From CBDIBC01 sp965276635 (GTDB taxonomy: Bacteria > Actinomycetota > Acidimicrobiia > Acidimicrobiales > Palsa-688), in NCBI GenBank assembly GCA_965276635.1, contig CBDIBC010000005.1, positions 2,232,001-2,296,000 on the forward strand: DNA of 64,000 bases, given 5' to 3'. Below, in pieces: positions 32,257-40,828 of the stretch (positions are counted from its first letter, which is position 1; every line of letters begins with the position of its first letter). The position numbers were made by a program, and so were the translations under genes. The notes under the pieces are model-generated. The model saw only the letters and a program-made list of their open reading frames with translations, was not told where the DNA came from and made no database searches.

Positions 32257-33227
32257 AGAGCGCCGAGGCCGATCACGGGGACCGATGCGTGCACCCGCCA
32301 TCCGGGCCCCGGCCGGCGGGGGCCGGCCTCCAGCGTGCCGCCGACGGTGGTCAGGCGCTCCGCCATGCCGGCCAGGCCGTGCCCGCCGCCCGGCCGCCCG
32401 GCGTTGGCGTCCCCCAGCCCCTCGTCGTCGACGAAGACCGAGATGGTCGTAGGGGAGTAGATGGCCTGGACGTCTATGGGAGCCTCTCCGGCGTAGCGCA
32501 CCGCGTTCGTCAGGGCCTCTTGCACGACCCGGTAGATGGTCACCTCCACGCTGGTGCTCACCGCCGGGGGATCACCGAGGACCTGGAACGACACCCGCCG
32601 ACCGGCGTCTCGCAGTCGCTCGACGAGGGCCGGCAGGTCGACCAGCCGGGGGAGCGGTGACCGAGGTCGCCCAGTGGGCGGCGGCCACGCTGTGCTCCCG
32701 TCGGCGATGTCGCCCGGCGCAGCGGCGGCGCCGATGGAGGCGTCGGCACCGCGCAGGACGGCCAGCATGCTGTCGAGCTCGGTGAGGGTTTGGCGGCCCG
32801 TCCGCTCCGCCGCCTCGAGCGACGCCTCCGCCGCATCCGGCTTCACCGGCGCGGCGCGACGGGCGCCGGTGATCTGGATGGTCATCAGGCTCACCCCGTG
32901 GGCGACGATGTCGTGCAGCTCGCGGGCGATGCGCACCCGCTCCTCGGCGACGGCCAGCTGGGCGCTGCGATCCTCCTCCACCTGGAGGCGCCGGGCGCGA
33001 CGCAGCAGCATGCTGGCGCCGAAAGAGACGACGAACAGCGGCCAGAGGAGCGCCGGCGTAACCCGGAACACGCCGAGGGCGTCGAGCAGGAAGGCGATGC
33101 CGACGAGGAACGCGAACGTACCGAACGTCACTCGGCGGGTGCGGTACCGGTAGGTGGCCACCTCGGTCGGGTCTGCCGCCGGAGTTAGGACGGTCGCGGT
33201 GTCGGGGGGTGTGGCCATGGCGGTCAT
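32253..33227 (-). CDS. LiaS/NarL-class sensor histidine kinase
   Basis: This 324-residue kinase has two or three membrane helices (TFGTFAFLVGIAFLLDALGVF, LLWPLFVVSFGASMLL), a HisKA_3 dimerisation helix with the phospho-His in ARELHDIVAHGVSLM, and a HATPase domain (NAVRYAGEAPIDVQA, VDDEGLG, GGGHGLAGMAERL). There is no sizeable sensing domain, as in LiaS-like kinases that sense through their membrane part or a LiaF-like partner. ATG 33227 overlaps the upstream stop by ATGA, which fixes the start; the longer open frame is shadow. Confidence 0.9.
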   Translation of the reverse strand: MTAMATPPDTATVLTPAADPTEVATYRYRTRRVTFGTFAFLVGIAFLLDALGVFRVTPALLWPLFVVSFGASMLLRRARRLQVEEDRSAQLAVAEERVRIARELHDIVAHGVSLMTIQITGARRAAPVKPDAAEASLEAAERTGRQTLTELDSMLAVLRGADASIGAAAAPGDIADGSTAWPPPTGRPRSPLPRLVDLPALVERLRDAGRRVSFQVLGDPPAVSTSVEVTIYRVVQEALTNAVRYAGEAPIDVQAIYSPTTISVFVDDEGLGDANAGRPGGGHGLAGMAERLTTVGGTLEAGPRRPGPGWRVHASVPVIGLGAL

Positions 33228-34288
33228 CCGCATGTTCCCGGATGGTCGACCCGGATGGTGCCGAACCCGTCGCGTGCCGTCAGTCGCAGCACCGGTCGAG
33301 CGGTGCCCCCGACCGTGGCGTGGATGCGCTGCCCAGGGCCCTTCCGGGCGGGCTGGTCGCCGACGCAGATGGCGCCGCCGGTGACCCGGGCGTCGACGGT
33401 AACGGTCTGGCTGGCCGGGAGCGTGATGTCGATGTCGCCGGCGACATTGGTGACCGTCAGGGTCCGGTCGGCGGCCAGCTGGCCGAGCGATGCCTTCGTC
33501 AGGTCGACCGTGACCGTCCCGAACCCACCGTGCACCAGGCCGGGGAGGGGGTGGACCGGGTCGGCGACGTAGGCCGTGGCGCCGACCGAGAGGTACCGGT
33601 CGGCCTGGGGCACCCCGAAGGACCTGGATGTCACGGCCAGGATCGCGAGCAGCCCCAACCCGACCCACACCGGCCATGCCCGGCGGCTCAGGCTCCAGTC
33701 GGTCCTGGCCGTCAGCACCAGGACGGCACCGAGGACGATGAGGGCCACGGCGGCCATGGCCTCCACCGACAGGCCCATCGCCCCGGTGACCACCAGGATT
33801 CCGGCCGTGCCCACGGCGACCAGCAGCAACGCCACCAGGATCGGACCGTCACGATGATGGCGGACCGGCGGGAGTTGAGCTCGCCGGCGGCACGGATGGC
33901 GACGCGACCGGGCAACGGGCGTGACGGTGGGCCGGGCCGGAGGGCGGTCCCAGCCGCGATGGTGGCCACCGTCGCGGCGCGGCTGGTGGCCGGCCGGCGG
34001 CCAGGGACGCCAATCACCCGCTGGTGGCGCACCAGGGAAGGGGGCGCCGGCCGGCTCCCCGAAGGTGCCACCCCGCTGGTCCTGCCAGCGGTGCTGGTCC
34101 TGCCAGCCGGCACGGAGGTTCCGCCGGGCCTGGTCGGCGATGTCGCGAAGGTCGTCGCGCATCTGCCGGCCGTTCCAGTCCCCGCGCTGACGAGTCTGCC
34201 AGGCGGCCTGACGGACATCGCGGCCGAGGGACTTGGCCAGGGCTCGCATGTCCTCGGCCACTCGCCGGAAGTCCTCGTCGCTGGACAC
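33224..34288 (-). CDS. LiaF-like membrane protein with C-terminal beta domain
   Basis: This 354-residue protein begins with a helical, charged, Trp-rich cytoplasmic part (EDFRRVAEDMRALAKSLGRD), then four short membrane segments (GPILVALLLVAVGTAGILV to VWVGLGLLAILAVT). A beta-helix-like domain follows (LTVTNVAGDIDITLPASQTVTVDARV), as in LiaF/DUF4097 proteins. By family knowledge LiaF restrains the LiaS kinase until the envelope is damaged. The GTG start has TAACGT 6 nt upstream and no ribosome-binding site, and it leads a three-gene operon with 4-nt overlaps. Confidence 0.8.
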   Translation of the reverse strand: MSSDEDFRRVAEDMRALAKSLGRDVRQAAWQTRQRGDWNGRQMRDDLRDIADQARRNLRAGWQDQHRWQDQRGGTFGEPAGAPFPGAPPAGDWRPWPPAGHQPRRDGGHHRGWDRPPARPTVTPVARSRRHPCRRRAQLPPVRHHRDGPILVALLLVAVGTAGILVVTGAMGLSVEAMAAVALIVLGAVLVLTARTDWSLSRRAWPVWVGLGLLAILAVTSRSFGVPQADRYLSVGATAYVADPVHPLPGLVHGGFGTVTVDLTKASLGQLAADRTLTVTNVAGDIDITLPASQTVTVDARVTGGAICVGDQPARKGPGQRIHATVGGTARPVLRLTARDGFGTIRVDHPGTCG

Positions 34289-34294
34289 GCATCG

Positions 34295-34300
34295 ACGTTA
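34295..34300 (-). promoter_or_regulatory. -10 box of the liaFSR-like operon (leaderless)
   Basis: Minus-strand TAACGT ends 6 nt before the GTG at 34288. Confidence 0.45.
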
Positions 34301-34323
34301 CGCCCGGCTCCCGCACTGCTTCG

Positions 34324-35475
34324 TCAATCGGGAGAACGAACTGCGTCTCCATCCTGGGGGGGAGCCACGCCTGCAGGGGCATCGGCCACGACCGGGACGG
34401 CCGCGCCAGGCGCACCGGCGGTATCGACCATCGCCGCCCGGGCGGCGGCGTTGGCGCAGGCGACGACCGGCACGGCGATGATGGCGCCGAACACGCCGAA
34501 GAGCAGGCCGCCGGTGGTCAAGGCCATCACCGTCGCCAGCGGGTGGATCCGCACGTAGCGCCCGACGACGAACGGCTGGAGGACGTGCGCCTCGATCTGG
34601 TTGTCGATGACCAGCACCACGACCACCACGATGGCGGCACCGATCCCCTGCTCGATGCCCGCCACCCCCGCCGCCACCGCGCCGGTCACCACGGCTCCAG
34701 CCAGGGGAACGAAGCTCCCGAGGGCGATCAGCAGCGCCAGCGGTGCCACCAACGGTGAGCCGAGCACGGTGAGGGTGATGGCGATCACCACGCCGTGGAA
34801 GGCGGCCACCACCAGGGTGCCGCGCATATAGTGGCCGAGCGTGCGCCACGCCGCGTGCCCGGCACGGTCGGCCCGCTCCCGGCCGGCGTGGGGCACGGCC
34901 TTGACCAGGAACGCCCACACGCCGTCACCGTCGTAGATCAAGAAGATGGTCACGAAGATGGCGAGCACCAGGCCGGTGAGCACGTCCACGACCGTCTTCC
35001 CCGTCGACAGTGCCGTGCTGGCTATGGCCGAGGAGTTCGTCGTCACCTGCTTGGTCAGGCTGCTCGAGAAGTTGTCGACGCTCGCACGGTTGACGTGGAG
35101 GGGGCCGGTCTCCAGCCACCGCTTGACGTGAGGGATCAGCCGGTTGATCTGGTCGCCGAGCTGTGGCGCCTGGTCCACGGCCTTGACGATGACCAGCGTG
35201 AGGATGCCACCGACGACCACCACCGCGCCCAGGAACGTGACGATGGTGGCCGCCGAGCGGGGCAGACCCCGCCGGACCAGCCAGCTGAACGCCGGTCGCA
35301 GCATGGCCGAGGCCATCAGGGCGAGGATGAACGGGATCACCGCGATGGCCAGCTTGGAGAGGAGGTGAGCGGCGAAGTAGACGACCACGCCGAGGACGAT
35401 CAGCCGCCACCCGTAGTCGGACGTCACACGCAGGATCCGGCCTGGGTACCGATCGGGGGGGCTCGCCATCCGCAT
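34324..35475 (-). CDS. AI-2E family transporter (PerM-like)
   Basis: This 383-residue membrane protein has about eight helices: two near the N terminus (WRLIVLGVVVYFAAHLL, IAVIPFILALMASAML), one at AATIVTFLGAVVVVGG, a soluble stretch with VDNFSSSLTKQV, then a C-terminal bundle containing LGSPLVAPLALLIALGSFVPL and the DNQIEAHVLQPFVVGR motif typical of the family. Members export autoinducer-2 or act as sodium/proton antiporters; which applies here is unknown. ATG 35469 is an alternative start. Confidence 0.88.
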   Translation of the reverse strand: MRMASPPDRYPGRILRVTSDYGWRLIVLGVVVYFAAHLLSKLAIAVIPFILALMASAMLRPAFSWLVRRGLPRSAATIVTFLGAVVVVGGILTLVIVKAVDQAPQLGDQINRLIPHVKRWLETGPLHVNRASVDNFSSSLTKQVTTNSSAIASTALSTGKTVVDVLTGLVLAIFVTIFLIYDGDGVWAFLVKAVPHAGRERADRAGHAAWRTLGHYMRGTLVVAAFHGVVIAITLTVLGSPLVAPLALLIALGSFVPLAGAVVTGAVAAGVAGIEQGIGAAIVVVVVLVIDNQIEAHVLQPFVVGRYVRIHPLATVMALTTGGLLFGVFGAIIAVPVVACANAAARAAMVDTAGAPGAAVPVVADAPAGVAPPQDGDAVRSPD

Positions 35476-35531
35476 CAGCCTGCCCGACGCAGACCCCGCA
35501 CATGGGGAGCCGGCTCACCGCCCGCCTTTGC

Positions 35532-36212
35532 TCAGCTCTGGAAGCGGTAGCCGATCCCGGCTTCGGTGATGAAGTAGCGGGGACGCGAGGGGTTGGGCTC
35601 GAGCTTCTGGCGGACCTGGGTCATGAAGACCCGGAGGTAGTTGGTCTGGTCGGTGTAGCTGGGTCCCCAGACCTCTTGGAGGAGGTGGCGTTGGGTGACC
35701 AGGCGACCGTGATTGCGGCCGAGCACCTCCACGAGGCGCCATTGGGTCGGCGTCAGCTTTATCTCCTCGCCGGCCGGGCCGGAGATGACCCTGGTTGCCA
35801 GGTCGACGCTGAAGTGCTCCGTCACGATTGTCGCTTGATCGGCGGGGGGCGTATTCCGGCGCAGCGCGGCTCGGACCCGGGCCATGAGCTCGTCCATCCC
35901 GAACGGCTTGATCACGTAGTCGTCTGCCCCGGCATCGAGGGCGGCGACCTTGGCCGTCTCTGCGCCGCGAGCGGACAGGACGAGGATGGGGACCTTGGAC
36001 CACGCCCGCAGCGCTCTCACCACATCGATCCCGTCGATGTCGGGGAGTCCCAGGTCGAGGACCACCAGATCGGGATGGCGGTGTTCGGCCTGGCTGAGGG
36101 CCATCTGCCCGCTGACCGCCTGCTCGACCTCGTACCCACGGGCGGCCAGGTTGAGCTCGAGGGTGCGACGGATGGGCGCTTCGTCGTCGACTACCAGGAC
36201 CCGATCGGTCAC
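35532..36212 (-). CDS. kdpE: Response regulator KdpE
   Basis: This 226-residue OmpR-family regulator has a receiver domain (VLVVDDEAPIRR, phospho-acceptor in LVVLDLGLPDIDG, Lys in YVIKPF) and a winged-helix DNA-binding domain (LTPTQWRLVEVLGRNHGRLVT, ending TEAGIGYRF). It would activate the kdp transporter genes when potassium is low. Its GTG overlaps the kdpD stop (GTGA). The likely operator lies upstream of the divergent kdp operon at 38884-38921. Confidence 0.93.
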   Translation of the reverse strand: MTDRVLVVDDEAPIRRTLELNLAARGYEVEQAVSGQMALSQAEHRHPDLVVLDLGLPDIDGIDVVRALRAWSKVPILVLSARGAETAKVAALDAGADDYVIKPFGMDELMARVRAALRRNTPPADQATIVTEHFSVDLATRVISGPAGEEIKLTPTQWRLVEVLGRNHGRLVTQRHLLQEVWGPSYTDQTNYLRVFMTQVRQKLEPNPSRPRYFITEAGIGYRFQS

Positions 36213-38815
36213 CGGGGAGCTCCAGGGATGGCCTGGGGGGCGGCCAGGTCGGGGTCCGGCATGTCTCCGAGGGCCGTCGGCTCTTCGGCGAGGGGGAGGT
36301 TGATGATGGCGGTGAGGCCGCCGGCGGGCGTCTCGTCGAGGATCAAGGTGCCCCCCATCGCCTCGACGAACCCGCGAGCCACGGCGAGCCCCAAGCCCAC
36401 CCCGTCGGTCGGTCCGTTGGGGGTGTCACCCAGCCGTTGGAAAGGTCGGAACACGGCATCGCGTTGGTCGGGCAGGATGCCGGGGCCCCGATCGATGACA
36501 TGCAGCTCCATGCGGCCGCCGGTGATGGCGGCGTCCACCCGGACGGCCTCGGCGGGCGGGCTCCACGCCTGCGCGTTGGCGATGATGTTGGCCACGGCCC
36601 GTTCGAGCAGGGCGGCATCGACGCGGACCGCCGGGAGGTCCTCGTCGACGTTGAGGGTGACATTGGAGGTGTTGCCCGAGAGGCTGGCCACGGCCGAGAA
36701 GACGACCTCGTCGATCCCGACGGAGCGAGTGGCCGGGCAGAGGGCCCCAGCGCGCAGACGGGTCATGTCCAACAGGTTGTTGATCAGCCCGGTGAGCCGG
36801 TCGGCTTCGGCATCGATGGTCTCGCTGAACGACCGCGCCGTTCCCGGATCCCAGCTCACCTCCTCGGAGAGCAGGCTGGTGGCGCAGGCCTTGATCGATG
36901 CCAGCGGGGTGCGAAGGTCGTGAGAGACGGCGGCCAGGAGCGCCCCCCGCAGCTCGTTGGCCTCGGCCAATGACTCCGCCGACGCGGCCGCTTCTGCCAG
37001 CCGCCGTTGCTCCTGCGCCTGGATGAGCTGAGCCACGAAGGCGCCCAGCACGGGACGGTCGTCGGTTTCGAGTCCTCGGCCGGCCAGCACCAGCATCGAC
37101 CCGGCGGCCAGTGCGGCACACAGCTGGGCGTCCTCGGGCCGGGTCGGCACCGGGCTGCCCGCCGCGACCTCGACCCGCCAGGTACCGTCGGACGGGTCGA
37201 CCGCCGGTTGGAGCACGGCGACGGCGTCGAGGCTGAAGGTGGTCCGCAGCTGTCCGACCAGGTTGGCCAGCGCCTGGTTGCCGGAGAGCACGGCGCTCCC
37301 CGCCAGCCGGGCCAGGGCTTCGGCCGCGGCCTTGGCGCGCGCCTCGCCGATCGTGCGCCGGGCCAGGCGATCGATGAGCGCGCTGACGATCGCTGCGGTG
37401 ACCAAGAAGCTGACCAGCGCGACGGCATCCCCGGTCCGGTTGATGGTGAGGCTGTGCACCGGTGGGATGAGATACCAGTCGGCGAAGCCGAAGGCGAGGA
37501 CGGCGCCGACCAAGCCGGGAAGGACGCCGCCGGCGACGGCCACCACCACCACCCCCAGCAGCAGCTCGGGGAGGGCACCGGTCGGGCCGAGCGAGTGGCG
37601 CAGGGGGATCAGGGCCACGGCCAGAGCAGGCATCGCCAGCACCGCCAGCACCCAGCCGATCACCACCCGGCGGCGGGACAGGGCGGCGAGGTGATGGCGA
37701 GGGGGGAGGCGAGGAAGGTGCCGCCCGACCTCGGCCCCATCGTCGGGCGCGGACGAGATGACATGGACGTCGAGGGTGCCGGCGCGGCGCACGATCTGGT
37801 TGATCACCGATCCCCGGGTGAGCTCGGCCCAGCGGCTCCTATGGGTGGCACCGAGCAGCAGCTGGGTCGCATTCTCGGCCTGGGCGAAGCCGACAAGGGC
37901 GGTCGGCACGTCGGCGCCCGTGACCTCGGCGTAGCGGCCGCCGAGCTCCCCGAGCAGGACCCGGTGCTCGGCAAGGCGATCGCGGCGGCGGGTGGGGAGA
38001 CCGTCGGCCGTCCTGACGTGCACGCCGAGAAGCTCAGCGTGGGATCGAGCGGCCATCCGGGCGCCGCGGCGGATGGTCCGCTCCGCACCCGGTGAGCCGG
38101 TCAGGGCCACCACTACCCGCTCCTTGGTCTCCCATGCGTCCGCGATGCCATGGCGTTCCCGATACTCCTGGAGGCCCTCGTCGACACGGTCGGCCACCCA
38201 CAGCAGCGCCAGCTCCCGCAGTGCCGTGAGGTTTCCCACTCGAAAGTAGCTGCCCATGGCCGCGTCGACCCGGTCAGGGTGGTAGATGTTGCCGTGCGCC
38301 ATCCGCCGGCGCAGGCTCTCGGGTGACATGTCGACTAGCTCGATCTGATCGGCGGCCCGGACCACCCCGTCGGGCAACGTCTCCCGCTGCAGGGTCCCGG
38401 TGATCGACTGGACCACGTCGTTGAGCGACTCCAGATGCTGGATGTTCACCGTGGAGATGACGCTGATGCCGGCCGCCAGCAGCTCGTTGACGTCCTGCCA
38501 GCGCTTGGCGTGGCGGCTGCCGGGGACATTGGTGTGCGCCAGCTCGTCGACCAGCGCTGTCCCCGGACGCCGGTCCAGCACCGCATCCAGGTCCATCTCC
38601 TCGAACTGGTTGCCTCGGTAGGTCAGTGCCCGGCGGGGAACCACCTCCAGGTCGTCCAGCTGCGCCTGCGTATGGGGCCGGCCGTGGCACTCGACGAATG
38701 CCACCACCACGTCGCGGCCGCGCTCGGACGCCCGCCGGCCCTCGCCCAGCATGGCGAAGGTCTTGCCGACGCCAGGCGCCGCTCCCAGGTAGATGCGCAG
38801 CGTTCCTCGGGACAT
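36209..38815 (-). CDS. kdpD: Potassium-sensing histidine kinase KdpD
   Basis: This 868-residue membrane kinase senses potassium limitation and phosphorylates KdpE. Domain order: N-terminal KdpD domain with Walker A GAAPGVGKT (residues 11-19), a universal-stress-like domain, four close-spaced membrane helices (DUF4118, about 390-500), a GAF-like domain, the HisKA helix with SHDLRTPLASIKA, and HATPase motifs (NIIANAQAWSPPAE, DRGPGILPD, GVGLGLAVARGFVEAMGG). Length is close to the E. coli protein (894). The ATG follows TTGGAGAAAC. It diverges from the transporter operon. Confidence 0.95.
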   Translation of the reverse strand: MSRGTLRIYLGAAPGVGKTFAMLGEGRRASERGRDVVVAFVECHGRPHTQAQLDDLEVVPRRALTYRGNQFEEMDLDAVLDRRPGTALVDELAHTNVPGSRHAKRWQDVNELLAAGISVISTVNIQHLESLNDVVQSITGTLQRETLPDGVVRAADQIELVDMSPESLRRRMAHGNIYHPDRVDAAMGSYFRVGNLTALRELALLWVADRVDEGLQEYRERHGIADAWETKERVVVALTGSPGAERTIRRGARMAARSHAELLGVHVRTADGLPTRRRDRLAEHRVLLGELGGRYAEVTGADVPTALVGFAQAENATQLLLGATHRSRWAELTRGSVINQIVRRAGTLDVHVISSAPDDGAEVGRHLPRLPPRHHLAALSRRRVVIGWVLAVLAMPALAVALIPLRHSLGPTGALPELLLGVVVVAVAGGVLPGLVGAVLAFGFADWYLIPPVHSLTINRTGDAVALVSFLVTAAIVSALIDRLARRTIGEARAKAAAEALARLAGSAVLSGNQALANLVGQLRTTFSLDAVAVLQPAVDPSDGTWRVEVAAGSPVPTRPEDAQLCAALAAGSMLVLAGRGLETDDRPVLGAFVAQLIQAQEQRRLAEAAASAESLAEANELRGALLAAVSHDLRTPLASIKACATSLLSEEVSWDPGTARSFSETIDAEADRLTGLINNLLDMTRLRAGALCPATRSVGIDEVVFSAVASLSGNTSNVTLNVDEDLPAVRVDAALLERAVANIIANAQAWSPPAEAVRVDAAITGGRMELHVIDRGPGILPDQRDAVFRPFQRLGDTPNGPTDGVGLGLAVARGFVEAMGGTLILDETPAGGLTAIINLPLAEEPTALGDMPDPDLAAPQAIPGAPR

Positions 38816-38883
38816 GTTTCTCCAATGTATTGCCCTTCCCGTGTTGCCCTTCCAGTGTGACCGGGACGGGCATCAAGGGAGCG

Positions 38884-38921
38884 TTAAGATCTTCTCGGCA
38901 GCCGCTAAGAACGCGCTAAGA
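38884..38921. promoter_or_regulatory. Candidate KdpE operator, three direct repeats
   Basis: TTAAGA (38884), CTAAGA (38905) and CTAAGA (38916) stand 21 and 11 bp apart, that is two and one helical turns. Direct repeats with 11-bp phasing are typical sites for OmpR-family dimers. They lie between kdpD and the kdp transporter genes, where KdpE must act. Confidence 0.5.
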
Positions 38922-38960
38922 CCCTTCCCGGGACGGGCCGGACGTGGTCACACTGCGGGC

Positions 38961-39044
38961 ATGGCTGACTTTCTCTCAATCCTCGGCGTGGTGGCCTTCG
39001 TGGTGGTCATGGTCGCCCTGGTGCGGGCACTGGACCGGGTATGA
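38961..39044 (+). CDS. 27-residue membrane microprotein of the kdp operon
   Basis: The peptide begins MADFLSILGVVAFVVVMVAL and ends in VRALDRV: one membrane helix with a short charged tail. It overlaps the kdpF start by 4 nt (ATGA), which argues for real translation. KdpF itself follows, so this is an additional small protein; similar peptides occur, I believe, before kdpF in other actinobacteria. Its role is unknown; it may stabilise the complex. Confidence 0.6.
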   Translation: MADFLSILGVVAFVVVMVALVRALDRV

Positions 39045-39130
39045 CCGCCACCCAGGCAGTGCTCCTGGTGGTGTCGATCCTGGTCTTTCTGTACCTGGGC
39101 TTTGCCATGTTCAAGCCGGAGAAGTTCTAG
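39041..39130 (+). CDS. kdpF: Potassium-transporting ATPase small subunit KdpF
   Basis: This 29-residue peptide contains AVLLVVSILVFLYLGFAM and ends in FKPEKF. One membrane helix followed by a PEKF-type end is the KdpF signature. KdpF stabilises the KdpFABC complex. kdpA starts directly after the stop codon. Confidence 0.85.
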   Translation: MTATQAVLLVVSILVFLYLGFAMFKPEKF

Positions 39131-40828
39131 ATGGGATTCTTCTGGACCATCGTCGTCATGGTCGTGCTGCTCGCATTGTCGTGGCGGTTCCTGGGTTCGT
39201 ACATGGCTGCCGTCTTCGAGGGTCGGGTCACCTGGATGGCCTGGCTCGAGCGCCCGGTCTACCGAGCCCTCGGTACCGGGACCGACCCCGACCAGGAACA
39301 GACGTGGAAAAGGTATTCCGGCGCGCTGATCGTCTTCTCGGCCGTCTCCATCCTGTTCACGTACATCCTCATCCGGGTGCAGGGATCGCTCCCCCTCAAT
39401 CCCCAGCACCTGGGGGCGGTGAGCCCGGCCCTGTCGTGGAACACCGCAGTGTCGTTCGTCACCAACACCAACTGGCAGAACTATTCCGGCGAGTCGACCA
39501 TGTCGTACCTGTCGCAGATGGTCGCCCTGACCGTCCAGCAGTTCGTCAGTGCCGCCGTCGGGATCGCCGTCGCCATCGCCTTGGTCCGTGGCTTCAGCCG
39601 GCGCAGCTCGACGACGATCGGCAACTTCTGGGTCGACGTCACCCGTTGCACCCTCTATATCCTCCTGCCCATCGCCTTCGTCTTCGGGGTGATCTTCGTC
39701 GGTCAGGGCGCGGTGCAGACCCTGGCCGGCCCGGCCCAGATCCACAACGCCCTGAACGGGGTCACCCAGACGATCCCCCGGGGCCCGGTCGGCTTCATGG
39801 AGTCCATCAAGCAGCTCGGCACCGACGGAGGGGGTTTCTTCAACGCCAATGGGGCCCACCCGTTCGAGGACCCGACTGGGATCACCCAGCTGCTGTCGTT
39901 CGTTCTCCTCCTGTCGATACCGGTGGCGCTCACCTACACCTTCGGCAAGATGGTCAGGAGCATCCGCCAAGGCGGCGTGCTGTTGGCCGCCATGGTCATC
40001 ATCTTCGGCGCCTGGGTCGGCTTCTCCGCCGCCGCCGAGCACAGCCCCAACCCGGCGGTCGCGGCGGCCGGGATCACCCACCAGCCGTCCGGCAACACCG
40101 AGGGCAAAGAGGTGCGCTTCGGTGTCCCCGCCTCGGCCCTGTACAACATCGCCTCCACCCAGACCTCCACGGGTAGCGTCAGCGCAGCGAACGACTCGTT
40201 CACCCCGATCGGCGGCTTCGGGCTCCTCAGCGGGATGATGTTGGGGGAAGTGACCCCGGGCGGGACCGGCAGCGGCCTCTACACCATCTTGATCGACGCG
40301 GTCATCGCCGTGTTCATCGGCGGCCTGATGATCGGTCGAACACCGGAGTACCTGGGCAAGAAGATCCAGGCCCGGGAGGTGAAGCTGGCCGGGCTGGGCG
40401 CGCTGGTGATGCCCATCGTCGTCCTCATCCTGACCGCCGTGGCCGTGTCGATCCACGCAGGACGGGCCGGTCCGCTCAACTCGGGCCCCCACGGCTTCAG
40501 CGAGATCCTCTACGCCCTGACGTCCCAGGGCAACAACAACGGCTCGGCGTTCGCCGGGCTGAGCGGCAACACGGCGTTCTACAACGTGGTCGGCGGGATC
40601 GACATGCTCCTGGGCCGGTTCGGGATCATGATCCCGGTGCTCGCGCTCGCCGGGTCTCTGGCCGCCAAGAACGTGGTCCCGAAAGGTCTCGGTACGTTCC
40701 GCACCGACAACCCGATGTTCGTCGGGCTGACCATCGGGGTGATCGTCATCATCGGCGGACTCACCTTCTTCCCCGCCGTGTCACTCGGCCCGATCGTGGA
40801 GCAGCTCAGCCACGGCAAGTTCTTCTGA
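39131..40828 (+). CDS. kdpA: Potassium-transporting ATPase subunit KdpA
   Basis: KdpA is the potassium channel subunit of the high-affinity KdpFABC pump. The 565-residue protein has about ten helices and the selectivity-filter segments TNTNWQNYSGE, LGTDGGGFFNANGAHPFE, GGFGLLSGMMLGE and TSQGNNNGSAFAGL. Length is normal (E. coli 557). Its TGA overlaps the kdpB ATG (TGATG). Confidence 0.96.
   Translation: MGFFWTIVVMVVLLALSWRFLGSYMAAVFEGRVTWMAWLERPVYRALGTGTDPDQEQTWKRYSGALIVFSAVSILFTYILIRVQGSLPLNPQHLGAVSPALSWNTAVSFVTNTNWQNYSGESTMSYLSQMVALTVQQFVSAAVGIAVAIALVRGFSRRSSTTIGNFWVDVTRCTLYILLPIAFVFGVIFVGQGAVQTLAGPAQIHNALNGVTQTIPRGPVGFMESIKQLGTDGGGFFNANGAHPFEDPTGITQLLSFVLLLSIPVALTYTFGKMVRSIRQGGVLLAAMVIIFGAWVGFSAAAEHSPNPAVAAAGITHQPSGNTEGKEVRFGVPASALYNIASTQTSTGSVSAANDSFTPIGGFGLLSGMMLGEVTPGGTGSGLYTILIDAVIAVFIGGLMIGRTPEYLGKKIQAREVKLAGLGALVMPIVVLILTAVAVSIHAGRAGPLNSGPHGFSEILYALTSQGNNNGSAFAGLSGNTAFYNVVGGIDMLLGRFGIMIPVLALAGSLAAKNVVPKGLGTFRTDNPMFVGLTIGVIVIIGGLTFFPAVSLGPIVEQLSHGKFF

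Noticed and set aside
32253..33677. Sensor kinase with a 150-residue N-terminal extension
   Set aside because: The extension is Arg/Pro/Gly-rich and overlaps the LiaF-like coding region in another frame; ATG 33227 has an ATGA overlap.
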